64,000 nucleotides of DNA from positions 68,003,652 through 68,067,651 of the forward strand of contig OX465583.1 in NCBI GenBank assembly GCA_950022655.1, in the 5' to 3' direction. A program made the position numbers and the translations under genes. This document shows positions 12,801-24,800 of the stretch, in pieces. The notes beneath the pieces are model-generated. The model searched no databases. It worked only from the letters and a program-made list of their open reading frames with translations, and was not told the DNA's origin. This DNA comes from Alentia gelatinosa. Lineage: Eukaryota; Annelida; Polychaeta; Phyllodocida; Polynoidae. Numbering within the stretch: the stretch's first letter is position 1; every line of letters starts with the position of its first letter.

Positions 12801-15800
12801 CACTTGTTCATACAAGGTTTTCTTACACCGACACCCTCTTGCGTCACTGAGGACAAGTGGCTCGGGAACATTTATATCCAGGATGAGACTGGGGCCATTG
12901 CATGTGAGGTAATTATTCAGACTATCATATCGCCTTAATGTCAAAATACATTTAATAACTAAATATTTTATATTGTGTTACTATATTCTGTGCAAATAGT
13001 AAGCTGAATGAAAGCTTTATTGCTAGTGTTACTGCAATGCACTTCACTGGCTGGACTGACTAGAATATATTGAGATCTAGGTTATATGCTGGCTCTGTGT
13101 GTGTGGGCAACCATGTTGATCATAACCAAGGGTCACCTCCACCGGCCTATTACGTAGAGCCAGCGTGATCAGTTAGGCCAAGGGATAGACCCCATACAGA
13201 TAATTTATAATGTAATGATAAGAACATGCATTTGAAAAAAGAAACAATGCACCCATCAATTTGACGATTTGATTCATTAAATTAAAAAAGGTTTAACATG
13301 TGCGTTCGCATTCTTACCATCATGGACAATATACAGTCCATGTTAACATATACATGTACAACTTTTTCACAGGAAGGGGAAATACATGTGAAGGAGAACA
13401 TTTTAGGACAGGATGTGGTAGTTTATCCTACCCCGAAACAAAAATAACACGCCATTGGCTTAATATGAGTAATTGCATTCTATGGGACGTGAAATAAAAT
13501 GTTTTTAATCAACTATTCTTTCACTCTAAATTTTGTGGAAACAGGGTATGATAAGTACTTAGCGACCCTCGGTAAGAACCAATTTGGATGTACTGTTACT
13601 GTCTGCGTATGAAGCCCATGAAGTAACCAGTATAAATAAAAGAAATATATATTGTAGTAAATACTACTGTATAGTTACTGGAGGTTCCCGGAGGATACCA
13701 TCAGACATGATTGAGGGTGCGGAGGGAACCAGAGGGTCCGGAGACACTCGGAGGCAACTGGAGGGTTAGCCTGGAAGCCTGGCCTAGTTAGACTATAGGC
13801 CAGGTAACGGGTTCCATTTTTATGGTGCATTATTGTTAACGCCTCCTGGTTCACCGCTCATCCGCTAGAGGGCTCGGTGGAATTAGGTGTATGACAGGTG
13901 GATACCAGCCAAACCACAATGCTGGTTCTCGGGGTATCCGCTAGTCACAGGCGGTCATCAGCCAAAGTTGAAGCACAGCGTAGCGTGGTTGAAGGTTGTG
14001 CCTGTGGAACCCGTTACCTGCCCCTTATTCATATGGGCAGGGAACCAGTCTACCGGAGGGTGTCCTCTGTAATGCTCTGCAAGCCCTCCAGGTGGCGTCC
14101 TGGTCCCGGAAATGATGTCAGAGGGTCCCTGGAGGTTTCCTATGTAGACACCCGCCAGAAATCAGTCTGTCTTCAGAATGGGCTTGGCCCACCTCTGAAA
14201 AAAGGCTCCTACACTCAACCTTCCTCCCAGATACCCTCCGAAACGTCGGAGTTGTCGCCTGAGTGCATGGCGTATTCAGTCATTATAGCTGGAGCTGTGG
14301 TTAATAAAGATTCTCAGTTATGCAGTAAACTGGTGTCCTCGTTGTGTACTACAATGTATTCAAAATGTAACTGTACTTGTTATGTCGTGAAATTAGTATA
14401 AATAAACAATTAGTATAAATAAACAACTAAATAAAATATTATAATCACATGCGAATGACAGGTGTGTGATTGGCGGCGTGTCGTGAGGGCGCTGTGGTCG
14501 ACGGTGGTCTGTCGTCAGTGGCATCACGTCTCGGGTCGGAGCGGGCTCCAGGGCCACATCGAGGTGACGAGATGGGACCTCACCGCCTCAAACTCCACTC
14601 CCCAGTCTCCACCCTGTGTCAACGTCACCACAGCATCATGCCTCCTGCAGAATAAGTAAGAAACTACACAGTAATAATCGCAGAATTCTTTTTTTTTTTA
14701 ATCTTTTTTATTTAATTTTTTTAACAGGCATATCATTATGTGGCATAACATTACATAGATTTTCTGGGTATATTCTAATTATTCTGATATTATGATGCAA
14801 TTTAATGTCATAGAAAGGAATAACATAAATCCAGAACCACACTCAAACTGTAAATTACACATAATACACCTGTTTGGATGTGCCATAATCGTCACTCGCC
14901 TTCACCGCAATGACAATTGCAGCACATCCAAACCATGAAGTATTGTCTATTCATACGATTCTCGATGCAGTTCTATGTAATTATTGAATGGGCCCTGATT
15001 TGCACACCGTTCTACGTCGAGGTGATTCTATGTTCTCTGATCTTGTTACAGAGAGAAGATAAACACGAAGAACATCAACATTACTGGAAAAGTCTCACTT
15101 CTGAGTGAAATAATCCGGTAGGTAACATTATGTAGAACTCTGATTTATGTGTGAATTAATGACTGAAGTAATGACGAAAGCTAAATTTATCATATACCCA
15201 TGCAGTATATTTGATAATTACGTACTGCTGCTCCCTATGCAGTATAAATTGTATACTGAACCCTGTGCAGTACACTGTTATACTGAACATTTTGAAACAT
15301 CAGCCGTGTGTGAGATTTCACGTAGACATGTATTCCATGCCAATATATATGGTAAGATCTTATTAGTTTTGGGTATATAATAAATATAGAACGACCTACC
15401 ATGCTTGTACATGCTACAAAACTCGATGGGAATTCATGCTATTTATAGAACTCGGCCTGGGGCTTTGTTCCATAAATAACAACAATTCCCCATCTCGTTT
15501 TGTAGCATGTACAGCATGGTCAGGTCATTCTACTTAATTATTATTAGAATTACGGACATTCAAATTTTTAAAAGAATCCTTCATAGTGATCAAAATTCTG
15601 CAATATATGAAGTCGGCCGCATCTGGCCATACCCTGATTGGACTGTCGCAGCACCAGGATATTGATAGGCTGCTAGAAGGTGCCAGTAAGCTGTCAAACA
15701 GAAATGTCAGTTTTCCATTTTTTCCAGGAAATCCACTTTTTCATACTCAGTATATGTAATTTCTTTAACTTAATAATTAAGGGGTATGGTTTCATCCAAA

Positions 15801-18800
15801 TCGGACTCATCAGGTATCCTATATTCTGAATATATGTGCTGACACAAACTTTATCCTACCCCTAATAAAAAACTCCATAGGCTTAACATTGGCCCACTGT
15901 ATTTGGGCAAGTATGCAGAAAAAACAAAATTTATCGCATTAGTGGGATACATTTGTGAAATGACGTCATGTGAAAATGACTTATGAGCGAGCAAGACAAG
16001 AGTGATATCGAGAGTATCAACAAGCACACATTATGGAGTGTCACACAATTGTCACTAGATCTCTGTGAGTTTTATGTTATTTCTGAATATAGATGGGGTA
16101 GGATAAATTCAAAAGCCAAACTCAAGTTAGTCAAGTCTTGTTTATCGCACTCCAGCAAGGTCTACTCCTCACTGCACTAGGCTTCGCCTCGCGCAGTATT
16201 ATGCGACCTTGCGATAAACAACAACTCGACTAACTCTCGTTTGGTTTCTCCTAAGTATTCTCACTAGCGGGCCTTGAGGAAGGTGCCAGCCGAAACGTAG
16301 CCACAAAGCTAGCCGAAACATCCTAAAGTATTGTACCACTGTATAAATGGTTAATAAAACTTAGACTCACATTTCATGGGTTTGTGGTTAGTTTTCAACA
16401 ACATAACATCTTCACAGAAATAGAAGCTTATATTATATTATAAAAAAACACCCAAACCGCATAACTTTTATCCCTGTTTAGATTACCATTCTGGGATAGC
16501 GTGTTAATTCTTTGTTTCATTTCAGAGTGAAGGGAGATCCGCTATTCATGGTCCAATTAGAGGACGGCGTATCTGTGATCAACATCTTAGTGAAGGTAAA
16601 TCTGCTCTCTCTTGTCATATCTAAAGCTCTGCATAATCTTGTTTTTCAATTAAGGCATATCGGACAATTTTACTTGAAAATTAAAACCCATGTCAGTATC
16701 CTAGAAATTGAATATGATGATCTCCAAGTGTTGCAGGACACATCGCTGATTCAAAACAAAATTTCACTGGTGTAGAGTTGTTGTAGGGTACATATCTAAC
16801 TTTAAAATCAGGGGTCACCGTGCTAGTTTTTGGTTTAGAGATCAATATTATGATAATTTTATAAAAGAATATGTATGAATTCTTAAAGGTTTTCACATAG
16901 TAAGCCCCATGTCATTTTTTTTCAAACTTTCACAGAATATAGCGAATCTAGTGTACTACTAAATAGGTTTTTGAAAGAATTGAAGAAAACTATATTGTTC
17001 AGTACATTTCCCATACAAGTCAGTCAAAAGTAAATTGTTTTAATTTGCCTATTGGGCTAGGTCAAACTTAATGATATGTAATAATTCATACATTTTGTAT
17101 CAGAATAAGTCGAAGGAACCGGTTTGAATTGAAAATAGTCAGTATTTGAAAATCACCAGGTGACACTATTAGGTAATTTAGGATATATATGTTTATATAT
17201 TTACTAAACCTTTCTGGGCCTCAGATATATATATTTTTTTATGTGATATATCAGAGAAAACATGTTCGTTGGGGCCTATTTCACCCTGTTCTGTGTCTCC
17301 TTTTTATTCTTACCCAAATGTAATTTTTTGTTATTAAATTCTATTTTTCTTTCACACAGGACGCCGCATATTTACACTGGCAGCGATTGTTGGAACCCCA
17401 AGAGGATTTCATCTTCACTGGTCTCCTCGCCACAACACTCTACAAAGTAATGTGCAGGCAATATAATTATCATTTACACTTAATTTGATACATATAGAGA
17501 CCAACATATATGCAAAGATATATTTCAATAGTAGGATGTATGATATCATCTTTTATGACTGATTATAAAATATCATTTTAGTATGTCCGAGTCTAATGGA
17601 ATGGCTCGAGTCTTAAGAGACCAAAATCTAATTACAATCCGATATATGTAGCTCATAATCAGCAATATATAAATGATTAAAATTTTTGTTTTTAATAAAA
17701 AGCAACTTTTATTTCTATAAAGTGAGAAAATAACCTGAAACAGAGGAGGTGTGAAGCGCTGTGCCCCCTATCATTTTGGCATGGACTCAAATGACAGCTA
17801 ATGCAGATTCCTATGCGAAAGTATAGCAAAAATAGGCTAACTAGTAACAGCTACTACATACAAACTGTTAGAGCTCTATCAAAAATCTTTTCAGATATTG
17901 ATAGAGTGACATCTAATATATTCACAACCACAATAGAGCTCCACGTTTTATGGTTGTTTTGTGTTGTGGAATGCAGCCTTTTTTCTCACAAACTCCAAAC
18001 CACAATAGAGCTCCACGTTTTGTGTCAGTTTTGTGTTGTGGAATACAACCTTATTTTTCACAAATTCCAATGTTCAACCTACGACAGGAAACCTTAGCCA
18101 TAGCACAGGTATATGACATGTGTATCACTAAATAGGCCCATGTCTTAGGTTTCTAACAATGTTTTGTTTATGAAAATCGGCCTATTATTCATGACACAAG
18201 AGCTATTTGCATGTTTCATGTTTTGGTGTGGGTTCTTCTCAGAGCTCCTTCCCTCATGCTGGCATGTTTGAGAGTGGCGCCTTGAACCCTGTCGCGATCG
18301 CATATATATAAATGAACCAAGTCGGTATAGGGGGTGCTGCACTTCACACCTCCTCTGAACCTGAAAGGTATAGCCTACAATTCAAGGTAGTGCCACCTGG
18401 TGATTTTTAGATTTTTTCAATTATCAGTCAAAATGGGTTCCTTGGGATTCATTTTGATGTCAATCGAGTAACTCTAACATTTTGACCAGTTTATCTAATC
18501 CTAATTGGCAACCCAATGAACATTTGCTTGATTTATGTAGGAAAAATACAGTTTTCTTTAATTCTGTCAAAAACATAGACGGTGGCCTAGGAATTTTAAA
18601 ACTTCAATGTGTAGTACTATGCACCTACTATATTCTGTGAAAGTTTGACAAAAATGACATGGATTTTCTACGTGAAAAGCAATTTTTAAAAATTTATATA
18701 TTCTATCATAAAATTATCATAATATTGATCTCCAAACCAAAAGCCAGAAAAGTGACCCCGAATTCTTAAGTTAGATATTTGTTCTACAGCTTTAAGAGAT

Positions 18801-21800
18801 CATCATATTAAAGTTTCAGGAAAATGATGTGGGTTTTAATTTTCAACGTAAATTGTCCGAAATGTCTTTAAAGGCAATTTACCCTGAAAATTAAAACCCA
18901 TGTAAATGTCCTGGAAGTTATTATGATAATCTACAAGTGTTATAGAACACATTAATTGTTTAAAAAACGGGGGTAAGCGTGCTGGTTTTTGATTTCAAGT
19001 TCAAAATTCTGATACCATTATAATAGTATATATAGGAATTCTGAAAAGTAGTTTTTTCACATAGTGAAACGCATGTAATTTTCTTCAGGTTTTCACAGAA
19101 TACATGAAAGGTATATTGCTACATATTTAAGTTTTAAAACTAGTGGGTTACCGCCCATGTTTTTGATAGAAATGAAGAAAACAGTATTCTTTTAGTACAT
19201 TTCCCATATAGATTGAGCAAATATAAACAGGCCTATTTTACCGATTGGGTGAGACAAATTGGATAAAACTTGATATTTTAGTTATTCGGCATTAGAATAG
19301 TTCACAAAGAACGAATCCGAATATAAATATTTGAATATTTATCAATTCCACTGAGAATTGTAGGAAATGTCTTTAAGGTGAAATTCAGGTATTTTGTATG
19401 ATCACTTATTGTATAGGGAAGCGATCAAGAAACTCGCCTGTACGTACCTCGGAAGGGAAGTAAACTGTTCCACTGCGATGACGCTCCACAAACACAGCTT
19501 CTCTCTCTACAGGTAATCCCAGTTAGAATGGTCCAGTTCTCTCTACTCTCTGAATATCATACCATCAGGGATACCAAGTTTATGCAATTTCCCAAAAAAA
19601 TATCACTTATGTAAATTCATAAATATAGATAAAAATGCTGATGGATGTAATCAACGTTTTCTCGATAATACTTGTTCCTTTTAACGAAACAGTTCTCGTT
19701 CAAGGTCAGTCGTTGCTTTCATACTGCCTGACACTGTAGGCGGATGGCTGATGATATCGACGACTGACAAAGAGCGAGATCTGTATTGTCCACTGTCAGG
19801 ATGTTTGTATATTATATATACCAAAAATCGATGAAAAAACTCCATTTTAATGACTCATGATGCTAATTGAATTCAAATTCAAATCAATTTATCCAACAAA
19901 AAAAAGTTATTATGAATATAAAATCACATTTATAATATATACATTATTTTCACTGGCAGGAGTGGCTATCTTGTCACAACGAGACTGAGAGGGACGCTGA
20001 GACGTGGGCACCTGCGACACCATATCCAGCCACCAGGGGGCAGCATAGATTATTATCATTCAAGGTACGGCCTAGACTGGCTTCAGTGCCTTTGACCCTC
20101 CACCTACCCCACCCTAGACTTGCTTCAGTGCCTGTACCCCTCGATCTACCCCACCCTAGACTGGCTTCAGTCGCTGTACCCCTCCACCTACCACACCATA
20201 GACCAGCTTCAGTGCCTGTCCCCCTCCACCTCCCCCACCCTAGACTGGCTTCAGTGCCTGTACCCCTCCACCTACCCCACCCTAGACTGGCTTCAGTCGC
20301 TGTACCCCTCCACCTACCACACCATAGACCAGCTTCAGTGCCTGTCCCCCTCCACCTCCCCCACCCTAGACTGGCTTCAGTCCCTATACCCCTCCACCTA
20401 CCCCACCCTAGACCAGCTTCAGTCCCTGTGCCCCTCCACCTACCCCACCTTAGACTGGCTTCAGTGCCTGTACTCCTCCACCTACCCCACCCTAGACTGG
20501 CTTCAGTGCCTGTCCATCTCCACCTCCCCCACCCTAGACTGGCTTCAGTGCCTGTACCCCTCCACCTACCCCACCCTAGACCAGCTTCAGTCCCTGTACC
20601 CCTCCCTCTACCAAACCCTAGATTGACTTCAGTACCTGTGCCCCTCCACCTACCCCACCCTAGACTGGCTTCAGTGCCAGTACCCCTCCACCTACCCCAC
20701 CCTAGACTGGCTTCAGTGCCTGTACCCCTCCGCCTATCCCACCCTAGATTGGCTTCAGTCCCTGTGCCCCTCCACCTACCCCACCCTAGACTGGCTTCAG
20801 TGCCAGTACCCCTCCACCTACCCCACCCTAGACCAGCTTCAGTGCCTGTACCCCTCCACCTGTCCCACCCTAGACTGGCTGCAGTCCCTGTACCACGCCA
20901 CCTATCCCACCCTAGACTGGCTTCAGTGCCTGTACCCCTCCACCTCCCCCACCCTAGACCAGCTTCAGTCCCTGTACCCCTACACCTCCCCTACCCTAGA
21001 CTGACTTCAGTTCCTGTACCCCTCCACCTACCCTACCCTAGACCAGCTTCAATCCCTGTACCCTTACACCTCTCCCACCCTAGACTGGTTTCAGTCCCTG
21101 TACCCCTCCACCTACCCACCCTAGATTGGCTTCGATTCCTGTGCCCCTCTACCTACCCCACCCTAGACTGGCTTCAGTGCCTGTACCCCTCCACCTATCC
21201 CACCCTAAACTGGCTTCAGTCCCTTTACCCCTCCACCTCCCCAACCCTAGACTGGCTTCAGTCCCTGTACCTCTCCACCTACCCTACCCTAGACTGGCTT
21301 CCGTCCCTGTACCCCTCCACCTACCCTACCCTAGACCGGCTTCAGTCCCTGTACCCCTCCACCTCTCCCACCGTAGACTGATTTCAGTACCTGTACCCCT
21401 CCAGCTACCCCACCCTAAACTTGTATCAGTCCCTGTACCCCTCTACCTGCCTCACCCTAGACTGGCTTCAGTGCCTGTACCCTTCCACCTACCTCATCCT
21501 AGACTAGCTTCAGTCACTGTACCCCTCCACCTACCCCACCCTAGACTGGCTTCAGTGCCAGTACCCCTCCACCTTCCCCACCCTAGACCAGCTTCAGTGC
21601 CTGTACCCCTCCACCTGTCCCACCCTAGACTGGCTGCAGTCCCTGTACCCCTCCACCTATCCCACCCTAGACTGGCTTCAGTGCCTGTACCCCTCCGCCT
21701 ACCTCACCCTAGACCAGCTTCAGTGCCTCTACCCCTACACCTCCCCCACCCTAGACTGACTTCAGTTCCTGTACCCCTCCACCTACCCTACCCTAGACCA

Positions 21801-24800
21801 GCTTCAATCCCTGTACCCCTACACCTCTCCCACCCTAGACTGGTTTCAGTCCCTGTACCCCTCCACCTACCCACCCTAGATTGGCTTCGATCCCTGTGCC
21901 CCTCCACCTACCCCACGCTAGACTGGCTTCAGTGCCTGTCCCCCTCCACCTCCCCCACCCTAGACTGGCTTCAGTCCCTGTACCCCTCCACCTACCCCAC
22001 CCTAGACCAGCTTCAGTCCCTGTGCCCCTCCACCTACCCCACCTTAGACTGGCTTCAGTGCCTGTACCCCTCCACCTACCCCACCCTAGACTGGCTTCAG
22101 TGCCTGTCCCCCTCCACCTCCCCCACCCTAGACTGGCTTCAGTGCCTGTACCCCTCCACCTACCCCACCCTAGACCAGCTTTAGTCCCTGTACCCCTCCC
22201 CCTACCAAACCCTAGATTGACTTCAGTCCCTGTGCCCCTCCACCTACCCCACCCTAGACTGGCTTCAGTGCCAGTGCCCCTCCACCTGCCCCACCCTAGA
22301 CTGGCTTCAGTGCCTGTACCCCTCCGCCTATCCCACCCTAGATTGGCTTCAGTCCCTGTGCCCCTCCACCTACCCCGCCCTAGACTGGCTTCAGTGCCAG
22401 TACCCCTCCACTTACCCCACCCTAGACCAGCTTCAGTGCCTGTACCCCTCCACCTGTCCCACCCTAGACTGGCTGCAGTCCCTGTACCCCTCCACCTATC
22501 CCACCCTGACTGGCTTCAGTGCCTGTACCCCTCCGCCTACCTCACCCTAGACCAGCTTCAGTCCCTGTACCCCTACACCTCCCCCACCCTAGACTGACTT
22601 CAGTTCCTGTACCCCTCCACCTACCCTACCCTAGACCAGCTTCAATCCCTGTACCCTTACACCTCTCCCACCCTAGACTGGTTTCAGTCCCTGTACCCCT
22701 CCACCTACCCACCCTAGATTGGCTTCGATCCCTGTGCCCCTCTACCTACCCCACCCTAGATTGGCTTCAGTGCCTGTACCCCTCCACCTATCCCACCCTA
22801 AACTGGCTTCAGTCCCTGTACCCCTCCACCTCCCCAACCCTAGACTGACTTCAGTCCCTGTACCCCTCCACCTACCCTACCCTAGACTGGCTTCTGTCCC
22901 TGTACCCCTCCACCTACCCTACCCTAGACCGGCTTCAGTCCCTGTACCCCTCCACCTCTCCCACCGTAGACTGATTTCAGTACCTGTACCCCTCCAGCTA
23001 CCCCACCCTTAACTTGTATCAGTCCCTGTACCCCTCTACCTACCTCACCCTAGACTGGCTTCAGTGCCTGTACCCTTCCACCTACCTCATCCTAGACTGG
23101 CTTCAGTCACTGTACCCCTCCACCTACCCCATCCTAGACCGGCTTCAGTGCCTGTACCCCTCCACCTGTCCCACCCTAGACTGGCTTCAGTCCCTCTACC
23201 CCTCCATCTACCCCACCCTAGACTGGCTTCAGTCCCTGTACCCCTCCACCTACCCCACCCTAGACCAGCTTCAGTCCCTGTACCCCTCCACCTACCCCAC
23301 CCTAGACTGGCTTCAGTGCCTGTACCCCTCCACCTACCCCACCCTAGACTGGCTTCAGTGCCTGTCCCCCTCCACCTCCCCCACCCTAGACTGGCTTCAG
23401 GGCCTGTACCCCTCCACCTACCCCACCCTAGACCAGCTTCAGTCCCTGTACCCCTCCCCCTACCAAACCCTAGATTGACTTCAGTCCCTGTGCCCCTCCA
23501 CCTACCCCACCCTAGACTGGCTTCAGTGCCAGTACCCCTCCACCTATCCCACCCTAAACTGGATTCAGTCCCTGTACCCCTCCACCTCCCCAACCCTAGA
23601 CTGGCTTCAGTCCCTGTACCCCTCCACCTACCCTACCCTAGACTGGCTTCCGTCCCTGTACCCCTCCACCTACCCTACCCTAGACCGGCTTCAGTCCCTG
23701 TACCCCTCCACCTCTCCCACCGTAGACTGATTTCAGTACCTGTACCCCCCTACCTACCCCACCCTAGACCAACTTCAGTCCCTGTACCCCTCCACATACC
23801 CCATCCTAGACTGGCCTCAGTCCCTCTACCCCTCCACCTACCCCACCCTAGACTGGCTTCAGCCCCTGTACCCCTCCACCTACCCCACCCTAGACTGGCT
23901 TCAGTCCCTGTACCCCTCCACCTGCCCCACCCTAGACTGGCTTCAGTCCCTGTACCCCTCCACCTACCCCATCCTAGACCGGCTTCAGAGCTGTACCCCT
24001 CCACCTGTCCCACCCTAGACTGGCTTCAGTCCCTCTACCCCTCCACCTATCCCACCCTAGACTGGCTTCAGCCCCTGTACCCCTCCACCTACCCCACCCT
24101 AGACTGGCTTCAGTCCCTATACCCCTCCACCTGCCCCACCCTAGACTGGCTTCAGTCCCTGTACCCCTCCACCTACCCCATCCTAGACCGGCTTCAGAGC
24201 TGTACCCCTCCACCTGTCCCACCCTAGACTGGCTTCAGTCCCTCTACCCCTCCACCTATCCCACCCTAGACTGGCTTCAGTCCCTGCAACCCTCCACCTC
24301 ACCCACCCTAGACTGGCTTCAGTCCCTGTACCCCTCCACCTATCCCATCCTAGTCTGGCTTCAGTGCCTGTACCCCTCCACCTGTCCCACCCTAGACCGG
24401 CTTCAGTGCCTGTACCCCTCCACCTTTCCCACCCTAGAGAAGTCTAATTGAACAAATTGGACGTTAAACTACCAAAACAAACAAACAAAACAAATCCCAC
24501 CCTAGACTGGCTTCAGTGCCTGTACCCTTCCACCTACCCCACCCTAGACTGGCTTCAGTCCCTGCAACCCTCCACCTACCCCATCCTAGACTGGCTTCAG
24601 TGTCTGTACCCCTCCACCTACCACACCATAGACCAGCTTCAGTTCCTGTACCCCTCCACCTACCACACCCTAGATTGGCTTCAGTCCCTGTACTCCTCCA
24701 CCTGTCCCACCCTAGACTGGCTTCAGTGCCTGTACCCTTCCACCTTTCCCACCCTAGACTGGTTTCAGGCCCTGTACCAAGAATTTGCTAGTGGTTGACA

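Noticed and set aside
20086..24227. Several long overlapping open frames (up to 431 codons) rich in Pro/Leu/Val
   Set aside because: They are the 42-bp intron 9 minisatellite; the period is divisible by three, so stops are rare. They start within the intron and shift between frames at variant units.
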